Assembly: GCA_021793645.1 (NCBI GenBank)
Contig: JAJYSJ010000023.1
Location: 1-37,993 of the forward strand
DNA length: 37,993 nucleotides
Reading direction: 5' to 3'
Source: Bacillota bacterium
GTDB lineage: Bacteria; Bacillota; Sulfobacillia; JAJZYS01; JAJYTV01
Below are positions 7,067-17,231 of this stretch, one piece after another; positions within the stretch are counted from its first letter, which is position 1; each line of letters opens with the position of its first letter. Under the pieces are notes generated by a model. The model saw only the letters and a list, made by a program, of their open reading frames with translations, made no database searches and was not told the origin of the DNA. The position numbers were made by a program, and so were the translations under genes.

Positions 7067-10000
7067 ATGTGCAGGATAACCCTTCCATCCACCGTATCCA
7101 GTATTGGAAGTCTCAGTAAGAGGAAGGGGTTTCATCTGAGCGTTTTACGACGGGTCTTCGCGGGCGTCCTCGGCACTGTGCTTGTCCTAGCCGGAGCGGC
7201 AGCGGCAAGCGCCTCTCCGGTGTCGGCGACTATCTCCGGTACGGGTACCTCGTCTACATCAGGCGGCACCTACACCTTCGACTACACGACCGATTCCGCC
7301 CTCAGTGTAGGGGACGCCGTCTACCTAGACCTATCGAATGCTCCCATCCTGTCGACGACACCGACGAGCCTCACGGTGCAGGACGCCACGTACGGCACCG
7401 CGGTGTCAACCTCAAATATTTCGTACAGTTCGAGCTCCTCGACCCTCGAGATCGACCTTGGGGGCAGCGTTACAGTGGGGACAGATCTCTCCATCTCGTT
7501 GCCTGGGAACCCCATGACAGCAGGGAACTACCCCGTCAGCGCCTGGAACAGCGCGAGCGGGCAGACCGTGGCCGCGAGCGGCACCCTGACGGTGACGAGC
7601 GCCAATGAGGTGTCGAACCTCATCACCTCCGCTTCGAACCCAGTCCAAGGCGAGTTCTCGAGTTTCACCGTAACCTTCACAACTCACACTGACCTGCCTT
7701 CCGGCGGGACCGTCACCTTATCCTTGCCAGCGTCCATCTCGAACACCCCGCAGTTCCCCGCGGGGGACGTTACGGTCAGTGCCAACAATACCTCGGTCCC
7801 GATCGGCACACCGAGCGTCGACAACAGTGGGAATCTCGTCGTCCCGGTACAGACGGCGATCAGCGCGGGCACAACGGTAACCGTTGTCGCAGGCGTGCAC
7901 GATGACTTCCAGATCTTCAATTCTGGGAACACAGGGGCCACCTCGGTATCTATGCCAGTGTCGGTCTACACCTCGGCGGACACAGCCACTGCGACTGTCC
8001 AGCTCCCGCTTGACGTCAGTGGCGGCACGCAGGTGCAGTCGGCCAGCGTCAACCCGTTCACTCTTGGGGCGTCAACCCCGTACAGTGTGTCTTCGCCGTA
8101 CAGCGTAACCTTCACGCCGACATCCACGGTGACGGGCTCGGTCTACGCGGTCCACATCGCCGGCATCCCCCTGAACTACGGCTACACGCCGACGATCACT
8201 GTGTCCCAGTCCGGAACAACCTACACCCCCTCATACGTCAGCGTGGTCAACCAGATCGTTACGGTGGCGGTTCCCCAGTCCCTAGTGGCAGATTCCCCCG
8301 TCACGGTCACGATCGGTTCCCTCGACGGCAACTCGGCGTTCGATCCGTTCAACCCGAGCAGCGGGAGCGTTGGCCCGTTCACGATCAGTACGGACGCGGA
8401 TACGGCGCCGGTGCAGGTCAACGCCTTGAACGTGGAGACATCTCCCCAGGCGTCCGGTTACCTCGGGAACCCGGTCGCGGGTCAACAGGACTCAGTCTCC
8501 GTCTCGTTCACGGCGCCGACGAGCGGCAGCACCGTGACGATCGATCTCACGCACAGCGGGCTCTCCTGGTCAGGCAGTAACCTGCCTGAGCTCGTACTCA
8601 GCGACGGCTCCTCACCGTCTCTTCTGCCGTCCGGCAGCTACTCGCTCACCAACAACGTGCTGACGCTGCAGTCTACGGCGCTGAGCAACGTCACTCCTGG
8701 CCAGACCGTGACCTTGCAGCTGCCGATGGTGAACGGGGCCACAGGGTCCGGCTACATCACCGTGTCCTCCTCTGACACGCAGGCGGCTGGCTGGTTCGGC
8801 TACGACATCGTGCCTCTACCGACGCTCACAGCGACCGATTCGTCGAGCGGTGCATCCGATACGCTGACGGTCTCCTTTGAGCTCGGAACCGCCGCGACAT
8901 ACATGCAGGGATATCCTGCGAGCATCCAACTTGATGTCTCGTCCCTAGCGCAGGCCGGAGTGACACTCCCCGCGCAGGCGACGCTCTCGCTCGGCGGGGA
9001 AGCACCCCAGACCGTAGCGACCAATGAGGCAAACGGGCAGATGACGCTTGCCGTCAATGAGAACCTCGTGGCAGGTCAGACGGACACGCTCAGCTTCGCG
9101 ATCACCAATCCGACCTTCGCGTCGGCTGACATCGGAGTGGATGCTGCATACAGCGCCTCCGTAGTGATCGGCCAAGCGAACTTCGCAGGTATCGTGGAGG
9201 ATGCCGCGGGCAACCCGGTTCCAGACGCCCAGCTCCAAGTGGCGGCTACGACCACGGACTCGCTCGCGACGGTGCCGAACATCACGACCGACGGCAGTGG
9301 TCACTTCGCCGCGCAGGTCGGGGCGGGCACCTACACGATCACTGGGTACTACGTACCGCAGGACCAGCAGTACGGCAACCTCTACGCACCAATCACCGTG
9401 ACGCCGACCCAAACTCCCGCGACGAATCTGGTTGTTCAAGCAGGCACTCCGAACGTCGCGGGACAGATCACGACCCCGTCGGGGATCAGCGACTACGATA
9501 TCTACGTCTACCTGCAGAACAGCCAGGGCCTCGCGGAGACCCTCACGACAGGAGAGGGAGGCACGCTGTCCGGCGTACTTCCGCCTGGAACCTGGGAGAT
9601 CTACTCGCTCTCCGCCTCGACGGCGACGGTCAACCTGAGTCCGACCCAAACACTCGTGGTACCGACCTCCGGCAGCGTAACGTGGAACTACGTCTGGCCG
9701 ACGCCGAACGCGTCGTTCACCGTGACCCAGAACAACAGCCCGATGCAGAACGCGTGGATCGAACTGGCGCCTTATGCGAATGGCCAGCCAGACCTCTCGC
9801 AGATTCAGTGGCTGGGCGGCACCGACTCGACCGGCGTGACAACCGGAAGCCTCGCGAACGGCACCTACGAGGTCGTCGCAGTGCAAGGACCGGACAGCTC
9901 CGGGAACTACGTCAACTACGACCTGACATCCCAGACGCCGATCATCGTCTCGGTACCGATGACGGGATCCCAGACGATCCAGCTGCCCACGCCGAACCTC

Positions 10001-11818
10001 AACATTACCTTAGGAACCGGTGGCCTGCCTCAAGGAGAGTCCCTTGGGTACGCCTTCGTCGAAGTGGCACCGGACAACGGCAGCGGTGCCCCGGACCTCT
10101 CGCAGGCCGAGTGGCTGCAGGCAAACGCGAGTGGTGCACTATCCACGACGGTGCCGTCCTCGCCATCCACCTGGTACGTCGTCGCCGTGCAGACGGCCGA
10201 CGGGGTGTACCAGGCGAACTTCGGATCGAATCCGGTTCCCATCATTGTCGGATCGTCCTCGACTACGGTCGCCTGGCCGGCAACATTGACGATCACGCTG
10301 GAGAATGCAGCCGGATCAGTGCTTCCCAACACCCAGGTGCAGATCGCCGCGCCGAACGGCGATGGGGCTTGGTTCGCCATGACGACCGATGGGAGCGGCA
10401 CCTTCCCCTTCGATGAGCCGGCGGGAACCACATGGCAGGTCATGAGCTACGGCGGCGTAGACCTGAGTGAGGCCTCCACACCGGTCACCTTCACCGTGCC
10501 GAATGCCTCCACGTACACGCTCCAGGTCCCGAACGCTACCGTCCAGGGTCAGGTGTTGGATGCATCCGGACAGCCGATCCCGAATGCCTGGATCACCTTC
10601 GCACCGCTAACCGGGGGCTCCCCCGACTGGAGCCAGGCCACGGGCACCCAGGCGGACGCCCAAGGCAACTACGAAGCGGTGCTCGGCGCCGGTGCTTGGC
10701 AGGTGCTCGGCTTCTGGGACCCCGCGACGACGTCGTGGGTGGATCTCAGTCAGGACGGCTTGACCTTCACCGTCTCGTCGAGCCAGACATCACCTACCGT
10801 TGAGCCCGTGCAAGTTCCGCAACCGAACGTCACCGGCACTGCGACCGGGCCTGACGGCAACGCACTCGCCAACGGCTACGTTGTGTTCATTGACTCCACG
10901 ACGGGCAACAGCGCTGTCCTGCCGACGGACGACAGCGGCGTGTTCAGCGGTGAGCTACCGAGCGGCACCTGGTCGGTGGGCTATCTGGTCTCCCAGGGCG
11001 GTGCCGAGGTGGCACTGCCAAACGTACCCATCTCATTGCCCACGACAAACCTCACCGTGAACTGGCCGACACCGAACGTAGTCGGGCAGATCACGACAGC
11101 CAGCGGCACGCCAATTCCGGGCGCCGTGCTCTTCTTTGCACCGGCGGGAACCGCCAGCCATGCCTCGACCTGGGTGCCGACCGTGGCCGACAGCCAGGGC
11201 GACTATTACGTGCAACTCTCTACAGGCGACTACCAGATCGTCGGTCTTTGGAACGACGGCCAGTTCCAGAGCATGGCCGAAACCGTGACCCCGCCCCAGA
11301 CGGGACAGATCACGTTGAACTTGCAGCTCTCAAGCACCCAGTTGGCGCTGGGGTCGAGCGGGGCGAACGCCGTGCTACAGATCGAGGCCGCAGGGAGCAC
11401 ATCTCCCTTCTACGTCCAGGCGGACGCCAGCGGCAGCGTGACACTGAACCTCCCGACCGGCTCCTACACCATCGTCGGCTACTGGGCCCAGGATGGCAGC
11501 TTCGTTCAGACCAACCAGGCAATCACCCTGCCGACGTCAGGTCCGGTACAGGTGAGCGCCACCACCATCACACCGCTTCAGATCGAGGTCAACAGCGTCG
11601 TGGTACCGTCGGTCGATGTCCTGCTCGAGAACACCGTAACGAGCCAGGAAGCGTGGTACGCCACGAGCGCCACGGGGCAGCTGTCCGGCCTCCCGGACGG
11701 TACATACCAGGTCCTTGAGGTGGCCCAGCCCGACGGCACGACGACCACTCCGTCGACAACGCTAACGTTCAAGGTCTCGGGCGGCACGGCGGACGCCAAC
11801 ACGCTGAACGTCCAATGA
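7067..11818 (+). CDS. Very large secreted protein with transthyretin-like (CarboxypepD_reg/Cna-B type) repeats
   Basis: The protein has about 1,583 residues from the ATG at 7067 (AGGGAA four bases upstream). A signal peptide is clear: VLRRVFAGVLGTVLVLAGAA followed by ASASPVSA. Residues from about 55 to 700 are Ser/Thr/Val-rich beta-type domains without a recognised family. From about nucleotide 9178 to the end there are roughly ten units of 80-95 residues, each starting near P-N-x-x-G-x-(I/V)-x-x-x-x-G-x-P-(I/V)-P-x-A and closing with G-T-Y/W-x-(V/I)-x-(G/A), as in carboxypeptidase regulatory-like or Cna-B folds. Unit starts lie near 9178, 9448, 9697, 9985, 10270, 10525, 10810, 11065, 11320 and 11570. 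No SLH domain, sortase motif or transmembrane anchor is present. A stronger Shine-Dalgarno, AGGAAGGGG at 7121-7129, precedes an in-frame CTG at 7136, which would give a more normal-sized signal peptide. The SLH partner follows after 22 bp, so the pair is probably one operon. Confidence 0.8.
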   Translation: MCRITLPSTVSSIGSLSKRKGFHLSVLRRVFAGVLGTVLVLAGAAAASASPVSATISGTGTSSTSGGTYTFDYTTDSALSVGDAVYLDLSNAPILSTTPTSLTVQDATYGTAVSTSNISYSSSSSTLEIDLGGSVTVGTDLSISLPGNPMTAGNYPVSAWNSASGQTVAASGTLTVTSANEVSNLITSASNPVQGEFSSFTVTFTTHTDLPSGGTVTLSLPASISNTPQFPAGDVTVSANNTSVPIGTPSVDNSGNLVVPVQTAISAGTTVTVVAGVHDDFQIFNSGNTGATSVSMPVSVYTSADTATATVQLPLDVSGGTQVQSASVNPFTLGASTPYSVSSPYSVTFTPTSTVTGSVYAVHIAGIPLNYGYTPTITVSQSGTTYTPSYVSVVNQIVTVAVPQSLVADSPVTVTIGSLDGNSAFDPFNPSSGSVGPFTISTDADTAPVQVNALNVETSPQASGYLGNPVAGQQDSVSVSFTAPTSGSTVTIDLTHSGLSWSGSNLPELVLSDGSSPSLLPSGSYSLTNNVLTLQSTALSNVTPGQTVTLQLPMVNGATGSGYITVSSSDTQAAGWFGYDIVPLPTLTATDSSSGASDTLTVSFELGTAATYMQGYPASIQLDVSSLAQAGVTLPAQATLSLGGEAPQTVATNEANGQMTLAVNENLVAGQTDTLSFAITNPTFASADIGVDAAYSASVVIGQANFAGIVEDAAGNPVPDAQLQVAATTTDSLATVPNITTDGSGHFAAQVGAGTYTITGYYVPQDQQYGNLYAPITVTPTQTPATNLVVQAGTPNVAGQITTPSGISDYDIYVYLQNSQGLAETLTTGEGGTLSGVLPPGTWEIYSLSASTATVNLSPTQTLVVPTSGSVTWNYVWPTPNASFTVTQNNSPMQNAWIELAPYANGQPDLSQIQWLGGTDSTGVTTGSLANGTYEVVAVQGPDSSGNYVNYDLTSQTPIIVSVPMTGSQTIQLPTPNLNITLGTGGLPQGESLGYAFVEVAPDNGSGAPDLSQAEWLQANASGALSTTVPSSPSTWYVVAVQTADGVYQANFGSNPVPIIVGSSSTTVAWPATLTITLENAAGSVLPNTQVQIAAPNGDGAWFAMTTDGSGTFPFDEPAGTTWQVMSYGGVDLSEASTPVTFTVPNASTYTLQVPNATVQGQVLDASGQPIPNAWITFAPLTGGSPDWSQATGTQADAQGNYEAVLGAGAWQVLGFWDPATTSWVDLSQDGLTFTVSSSQTSPTVEPVQVPQPNVTGTATGPDGNALANGYVVFIDSTTGNSAVLPTDDSGVFSGELPSGTWSVGYLVSQGGAEVALPNVPISLPTTNLTVNWPTPNVVGQITTASGTPIPGAVLFFAPAGTASHASTWVPTVADSQGDYYVQLSTGDYQIVGLWNDGQFQSMAETVTPPQTGQITLNLQLSSTQLALGSSGANAVLQIEAAGSTSPFYVQADASGSVTLNLPTGSYTIVGYWAQDGSFVQTNQAITLPTSGPVQVSATTITPLQIEVNSVVVPSVDVLLENTVTSQEAWYATSATGQLSGLPDGTYQVLEVAQPDGTTTTPSTTLTFKVSGGTADANTLNVQ

Positions 11819-11840
11819 ATTGCCGCGAAAGGAGCCCTCA

Positions 11841-14319
11841 CATGCAGCGCGCCGCAAAGGCACTCGCAACCTGCCTCTCGCTTGCCCTTCTCCTGGCGCC
11901 CGCCATCCCGGCAAGCGCCGCAGGCACGATCACCCTGAATCCCGGCGCGGTCACGGTCGGCTACGGCCCGACCCAGATCGCGATCGATACTCAGGCGGAC
12001 TTCGGCACCACACCGCCGCCCGTCTTCCTCCTGAACGCGAGCAGCCAACCCCAGGCCGAGGTCTCGGGCGTGCAGCTCCTGACCCCGAGTGACCTAGAGT
12101 TCACGTTGGAACCAGGACTCGCGGCCGGCAGCTACACCGTGGAGGTGGATCTCGCCGGCGGTACATCGCTCACGCAGCAGCTAAACGTCTTGACTCCGTC
12201 GTACACGCTGTCGTCCCAGACTCCCGCGATCGCCGGGTATACACAGGCGATCCAGTTCTCCGCCGCCGGCACGAACACCGACTTCGGTAGCCAAACGGCG
12301 GTGTCGCTGATCGACCAGAGCGGTGCGACGGTGTCGGGTGCGATCAGCGGAGTCGTCGTCCAGTCGCCGACCGCGCTCACGTTCAGCCTGGAGCCGGGCG
12401 TTCCCGCAGGCTCCTACGAGGTGGCGATCTCCGGCGTGCCGGGGCAGCAGCCGCTCACCGTGCAGCATTCCGGGGTCACTTTTAACCCCTCGCCCGTCGC
12501 GGAGGGCTACTCCGGCCTGATCCAGGCCACGGGCACGAACACCGAGTTCTCGAAGGGGATAACGGTCAGCTTCGAGACGGCGAGCGGTGCCCAGATGCAG
12601 GTTACGAACCAGACCGTGCAGACGGCCACCGCCATGTCGTTCGGGCTGCCGACGGGGCTGCCCGCCGGCACCTACACCGTGGTGTTCCAGGAAGGCCAGC
12701 AGACGGTGAAGCAACCCTTCACGGTCCAAGCGGCGCCATCGTTCTCCTTCAGTCCCGCGCTTCTACCAAGCGGCTACCAGCCGATGCCTCTCTCGCTGAC
12801 CGGAGTCGACACCTTCTTCTCCAGCGCGACGACCAAGGTCAACCTCCTTGGTTCCTCGAACGCCTCTGAAGACTCGTACCTCGCCTCCGTCCAGTTCCAG
12901 AACGGGACGCAGGCCACGGTCAACCTGATGAAGGGCTTACCCGCCGGCACCTACACCTTGCAGGTCGCAGTAAGCTCCTACCCGACGCTCTCCACGACGC
13001 TGACCGTGTCCACGAGCAGCAGCGTCTCGAGCGGCGGCACCTCCTCGAGCGGCGGCACCTCCTCGAGCGGCGGATCGACAGGCGGTTCCTCCGGCGGCAG
13101 TCCGTCCTCAGGGGGCGGTCCGACACCTCCTCCGAGCACGAGCAGCAGCGGCACCGTGAACGTGACGACAGCGACAACCCAGGCGACGCAGGCATCTACC
13201 ACGTTGTTCACCGTAAACCCCCAGCTGCTCGCGGACGCGCTCGGCAGCGCCCAGGGCCAGACGGCGCAGATTGAGTCCGCGTCTGGGGATGCCGCACTGG
13301 TCCTTCCATCCCAGTCAGTGCAGACTCTGATCCAGGACAAGGACCAGATGGAGTTCTCGACGCCAAGCGCTTCCTACAACCTTCCGCTGCAGGTTCTGCC
13401 CATGGCGCAGCTCGCCGCGGCCCTCGGCACGGCGAGCGGTTCGGACGTGTCCCTTGAGATCAGCGTCCAGCCCGCGTCGAGCGCGGATCAGGCGGCGCTC
13501 ACGCACGCCTTCGGCGTAAAGGATGTCCTCGTCTCGCCGGTGTCCTTCTCCGTAACGGCGAGCGCGAACGGCAAGACGGTGCCGGTCGGCAGCCTGGGCG
13601 GTTTGGCGCAGAGCACGCTGACGCTGCCGTCCGGCACGGTCGCCGGGTCCGATACTGTCGGCGTCGTGCTCGTGAACGGCACACCGCAGCACGCCAGGAC
13701 CACGATCTCGGGAAACACCGTGACCTTCTACTCTGAGACCGTTTCCACGTTCGCCGTGGTCGCACACCAGACGAACTTCTCCGACATCGCTGGCCTGCCC
13801 CAGGCGACAGCGATCCAGGCACTCTCGGATCAGCTCGTGATCGACGGTTTCACCTCGTCCCTCTTTGAGCCGCAGGGAGGAGTCACCCGGGCCCAGTTCG
13901 CGGCGTTCATGGTGCGTGCGCTCGGGCTCTGGAACATCGGCGGCGTCAACGCGAAGTTCTCCGATGTGCCTTCGAGCTACTGGGCGGCTTCCGTGATCCA
14001 GTCTGCGGCTACGGAGAAGTTCATTGACGGCTTCCCAAGCGGCAAATTCGAACCCGGTGCCCAGATCACGAACGAGCAGATGGCTGCGATCGTCGCACGC
14101 GCGATGGCATACCTCGGCATCGGCCAGGGCAAGGAGACGGCCCAGCCGAAGGACGCCTCGCAGATCCCATCCTGGGCGCAAAGCGACGTCGACCTGGCGC
14201 TGTCCCAGGGCATCATGTCCGTCAACGCGCAGGGCGACTTCGCACCGCACGCGGTGACGACCCGCGCGCAGGCGGCGCAGATCATCTGGAACCTGATGCA
14301 ACAGGCTGGCATTCAGTAG
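11841..14319 (+). CDS. SLH-anchored surface protein with Ig/IPT-like repeats
   Basis: This 825-residue protein starts at an ATG with AAAGGAG nine bases upstream. It has a signal peptide (MQRAAKALATCLSLALLLAP then AIPASA). Four beta-sandwich-like units of about 95 residues follow, each with a GY-x-x-x-I-x-(x)-x-A-x-x-T-(N/D)-T-x-F start and an L-P/A-A-G-(T/S)-Y-T/E-V end. A Ser/Gly/Pro linker spans about residues 390-445. A domain of about 200 residues follows, and three SLH repeats at the C-terminus begin near residue 645 (TNFSDIAGLP, KFSDVPSSYWAASVIQ, QIPSWAQSDVDLALSQGI). SLH domains bind pyruvylated secondary wall polymer, so the protein should sit on the cell surface in or under the S-layer. 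It may hold or organise the much larger product of the gene 22 bp upstream, which has no anchor of its own. A strong terminator follows. Confidence 0.88.
13027..13080 (+). repeat. 18-bp tandem repeat encoding a Ser/Gly linker
   Basis: The unit TCGAGCGGCGGCACCTCC occurs at 13027 and 13045 and again, partly changed, at 13063. It encodes SSGGTS repeats in the linker between the Ig-like part and the cell-anchoring half of the SLH protein. Such short in-frame repeats can expand or contract by replication slippage, altering linker length without breaking the frame. Confidence 0.8.
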
Positions 14320-14330
14320 GAACAGAAGCG

Positions 14331-14361
14331 AAGGAGCCGACCCGCATAGGGTCGGCTCCTT
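14331..14361. terminator. Rho-independent-type terminator hairpin between convergent genes
   Basis: A perfect 13-bp stem (AAGGAGCCGACCC at 14331-14343 with GGGTCGGCTCCTT at 14349-14361) closes a 5-nt GCATA loop. It sits 11 bp after the SLH-protein stop and 27 bp from the end of the opposing nucleotidyltransferase gene. The A/T ends of the stem would serve both directions, so it probably terminates both transcripts. Confidence 0.85.
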
Positions 14362-14388
14362 CACGTCATGGGGGTACAGCTTGATGAG

Positions 14389-15744
14389 TCAGGAGCGTCC
14401 GTAGAGGTCTTTCACCCGCACCACGTCGTCGAGTTCCGGCGTCGACACCTCGAGGACCGAGAGGTCGATGTGCGCCTCGAGGCGATGCATCGTGCCGGGC
14501 AAAATTGTGATCGTGCTCCCGGGGCTGATGGCCCGAGGCGCCCCGTCAATCTCGAGGATGCCGGTGCCCTGCAGGACCCACATCGACTCCATCTTCTTCT
14601 CGTGGTACTGCAGGCTCAGGCTGTGGCCGGCCTTCACGAAGAGGAGCTTTCCGGCGTAGCGCTCGGTCTCTGCCCAGATGTACTCCGCTCCCCAGGGCTT
14701 CTCGACGACACGGGCGCCTTCGGGGACGAAGGACGGTCCTTCGGGCTGCGGCGGGCGCACCTTCGCCGATGCCTCGAGCGAGGCGACGAGCGTGCCCGCG
14801 GGGGTGGAGCAGACGATGAGGTCGTCCGCGCCTAAGACCTGCACCGGCGGGGAGCCGGGTTCGCGCCACTCTAGCGGTGTCTTGTCGCCATCCGGCCCCT
14901 CGCGGTGGAAGCGGACGAATTCCGGCCAGTTGCCGAGATCAGACCACCCGGCGTCGCACGGGACGACCCGAAGGTCTGTAGAGCGCTCCAGCACGGCGCG
15001 GTCGAAGGGCTGCTTCGGCGACGTCTCGTAGGCCTGCGATAGGGCTGTGCGATTACCCAGGAGCAGGGCCTGGGCCGCAGCGCGCGAGGACTTCGAAAGC
15101 TCCGGGGCGACGATCTCCGCTGTGCCGAGGAGCGACCGAACGTCGCCGATGAAGACGCCCATGTTCCAGAGCGCGCCTTCGGAGATCAGGCGGGTTGCGT
15201 GGGCGGGATCCGGCTTCTCGACGAACCGGTCGACAATGCGATCGCCGGGGCCGTCCTCGGAGACGATATAGCCGAACTCTGGTCGGGGACCGGTCGGGAG
15301 GGCACCCATAAGGCAGATGCCGTCGCGCTCCTTGGCAAGGCGCACGGCTTCGCCTGCTGCACGCGCGAAGGCGTCCTCGTCGCGCATCACGTGGTCCGCG
15401 GGCAGCACGGCGATGACGGCGTCTGGAGCGGCGCTCGCCACGACCTGGGCGGCGCTCAGGACGGCCATCGCCGTATCGCGGCGCAAGGGCTCGCCCAGGA
15501 AGTGCTCCTTAGGCAGTTCGGGAAGGGCCTCCAGCATGCGGGCGCGGTCGGCCTCGAGGCCGATCACGTAGATTCTGGCTGCCTGGCCGCTAAGACGCAT
15601 CGCACGCCGGTACGCCCGGGAAACGAGCGTTTCTCCCTGCACCTCGACGAGCGGCTTCGGCCTGCCTGGACGCGACAGCGGCCAGAGCCTTTCTCCGGGA
15701 CCGCCGGCCATGATCACCGTGATCGTCGGACGCGTCGTCTCCAC
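14389..15744 (-). CDS. manC: Mannose-1-phosphate guanylyltransferase (with C-terminal cupin domain)
   Basis: This 451-residue protein makes GDP-mannose from mannose 1-phosphate and GTP. The N-terminal nucleotidyltransferase domain shows MAGGPGERLWPLSRPGRPKP at about residues 12-31, followed by an ADHV motif near residue 110 and FVEKPD near 175; these are the signatures of the ManC/AlgA family. The last 115 residues form a cupin (KPWGAEYIWAE, LQYHEKKMESMWVLQGTG, PGTMHRLEA), the part that in bifunctional AlgA/ManC-type enzymes carries phosphomannose isomerase activity. GTG at 15744 is preferred because GAGGCGG lies seven bases upstream; an in-frame TTG six bases earlier is too close. GDP-mannose feeds glycan and S-layer glycoprotein synthesis, consistent with the surface genes next to it. 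Confidence 0.9.
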   Translation of the reverse strand: METTRPTITVIMAGGPGERLWPLSRPGRPKPLVEVQGETLVSRAYRRAMRLSGQAARIYVIGLEADRARMLEALPELPKEHFLGEPLRRDTAMAVLSAAQVVASAAPDAVIAVLPADHVMRDEDAFARAAGEAVRLAKERDGICLMGALPTGPRPEFGYIVSEDGPGDRIVDRFVEKPDPAHATRLISEGALWNMGVFIGDVRSLLGTAEIVAPELSKSSRAAAQALLLGNRTALSQAYETSPKQPFDRAVLERSTDLRVVPCDAGWSDLGNWPEFVRFHREGPDGDKTPLEWREPGSPPVQVLGADDLIVCSTPAGTLVASLEASAKVRPPQPEGPSFVPEGARVVEKPWGAEYIWAETERYAGKLLFVKAGHSLSLQYHEKKMESMWVLQGTGILEIDGAPRAISPGSTITILPGTMHRLEAHIDLSVLEVSTPELDDVVRVKDLYGRS

Positions 15745-15872
15745 GCACAAACCGCCTCGCTCATCTGAAATTGTCAGGGGGGGTAGGTAGCCTCAAATGC
15801 ACGTCGCTTCTGTCTCGCGAGCATTGTAGACGCTTTGGGGGGCGGGGGTCGATAGGAGTTGTCTGAGGGTTT

Positions 15873-16634
15873 TTAGGGAGCGTAACTGATCTTCGGCGCG
15901 GGTGCGGCGCCCTGGGGCGCTATGACCCTGGGCACCGAGCCGAGTGCCGTCAGCTGGAAGCGGTCTTCGAAGGTTACGGGTTTGCCGGACGCGTCGAGTG
16001 CCTTGTAGGAGAGGTCGATCTGAAGCGGCGCGCCGGTGCCCTGATCGGTGCAGGCGGTGCCGTAGGCATACGGCTTGACGCCCGCGCTTTGCGGCATACG
16101 GAACTTCACGCGCCAGGCGATGCCTGTGCGGCCGATCGCGCTGCAGCTGCCGGTCCGTTGCGCTGTGCTGCCCGCCAGGCGGTCTCGCCAGGCGGCGCCG
16201 ATCTGGGCGTAGTTCTCCAAGATGATGCCGTAGGGACCCGCCGCCTTCTTGCCGAGGTCGAACCATCCGACCGAGAGGCCGGAGTTCGCCGGTACGGCGG
16301 TGATGTCGATGTAGTAGCTGCCGCTTGTGTAGATGAGACTCGTGACGCCCATGAAGGCGCCGGCCTTTGCCGTTCCGAGCACGTCCTCGCGGTAGTTCTT
16401 GCCCCGATGGGATGCATCCTGCGCGTAGGAAAGTTCGCCCTGGCTGTCGATCTCGAGGGTGGACGCGCGGTCGGCGTAGTTCGGCAGACGGTTCAGCGCT
16501 GAGAGGAGCAAGGGGCCCTTCCATCCGGACGCCGAAGCGTGCGGTGGCACCTTTTGCTGTGCGCCGCAGCCTGCAGCGAGCAACGAAGAGGCCGCAAGCA
16601 GCGCAAGTAGGGGAATTCCCGGATGTCTACGCAA
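15873..16634 (-). CDS. Putative lipoprotein of unknown function
   Basis: The 253-residue product begins with a lipoprotein signal: basic LRRHPG, a hydrophobic leucine/alanine core and the lipobox LAAGC near residue 23, so it should be acylated and tethered outside the membrane. The start is a TTG at 16634 with GGAAAGAGGA six bases upstream. Upstream in-frame ATGs at 16667 and 16736 lack such a site and would add an unlikely hydrophilic extension. The mature part is hydrophilic with mixed beta features; two cysteines near residues 160 and 195 could form a disulfide. I recognise no family. It is divergent from the DUF2231 gene, sharing an upstream region of about 165 bp. Confidence 0.7.
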   Translation of the reverse strand: MRRHPGIPLLALLAASSLLAAGCGAQQKVPPHASASGWKGPLLLSALNRLPNYADRASTLEIDSQGELSYAQDASHRGKNYREDVLGTAKAGAFMGVTSLIYTSGSYYIDITAVPANSGLSVGWFDLGKKAAGPYGIILENYAQIGAAWRDRLAGSTAQRTGSCSAIGRTGIAWRVKFRMPQSAGVKPYAYGTACTDQGTGAPLQIDLSYKALDASGKPVTFEDRFQLTALGSVPRVIAPQGAAPAPKISYAP

Positions 16635-16799
16635 GCGCAGTCCTCTTTCCAATTGGAGGTGGGCCATTAAGTTTGGCAACACTGGCAATAGTTCCTCCCG
16701 GCCGAAGGCCTTGCGCATTCCTAGGAAAAAGCTCATCTAGGCTTGTTACACTCGGAACGAGGGCCATGGCCTGCGGTCGAAGGAAAGGAAGAGAGACCC

Positions 16800-17231
16800 T
16801 TGCTGCGGACGCTTCACCCCATGATCGTGCACTTCCCGATCGCGCTCTTCTTCACGACAGCGCTATTTGAAGTGCTCTACCTGATCTACCGCAAGGAGTG
16901 GCTGCGAAACGCCGGTCTCGTGCTCCTGACGCTCGCCGTCGCCTCCGGCGTCGCGGCCGGCATCGCCGGCTGGATCTCTGAGCACTACCTGCCGGCGAAC
17001 CTGCCGGCCCGCGACTGGGCGCTCATCAACACGCACAAGAATTTCGCGGAGCTCTCCGTCTTCACGTACGGCCTCGCCTGGCTCCTGCGCATCCTGAGCG
17101 GCAAGCACGGACCACACGGCATCATGGCCTTTGTGTATGTGATCCTGTTGCTGCTCGGCCTTGCGCTGATCAGCTATACGGGGTTCCTCGGCGGCGGGCT
17201 CGTCTACGGTCACGGCATCGGCGTGCCGTAG
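16800..17231 (+). CDS. DUF2231-family four-helix membrane protein
   Basis: This 143-residue protein has four membrane helices. The N-terminus LHPMIVHFPIALFFTTALFE is the signature of DUF2231, where the His-Pro-x-x-V-His-Phe-Pro pattern is conserved and may bind a metal or haem. A further histidine (NTHKNFAE) lies before helix 3. Family members are often near cytochrome or redox genes but have no proven function. The start is taken as TTG at 16800, with GGAAGAG six bases upstream; longer in-frame ATG starts have no ribosome site. The last 40 bases and the following spacer are repeated about 1.95 kb downstream, just before the GNAT gene. Confidence 0.8.
   Translation: MLRTLHPMIVHFPIALFFTTALFEVLYLIYRKEWLRNAGLVLLTLAVASGVAAGIAGWISEHYLPANLPARDWALINTHKNFAELSVFTYGLAWLLRILSGKHGPHGIMAFVYVILLLLGLALISYTGFLGGGLVYGHGIGVP

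Noticed and set aside
8945-9886. 313-codon minus-strand frame inside the giant surface gene
   Set aside because: Arginine-rich translation of the complement of a Thr/Ser-rich repeat gene; no ribosome site or family.
9178-11818. CRISPR or DNA-level tandem repeats in the giant gene
   Set aside because: The repeats are protein-domain repeats diverged at DNA level, not short identical repeats with spacers.
13315-14364. 349-codon minus-strand frame opposite the SLH gene
   Set aside because: Composition is Arg/His/Asp-rich and mirrors the SLH codons; the plus-strand SLH motifs are unmistakable.
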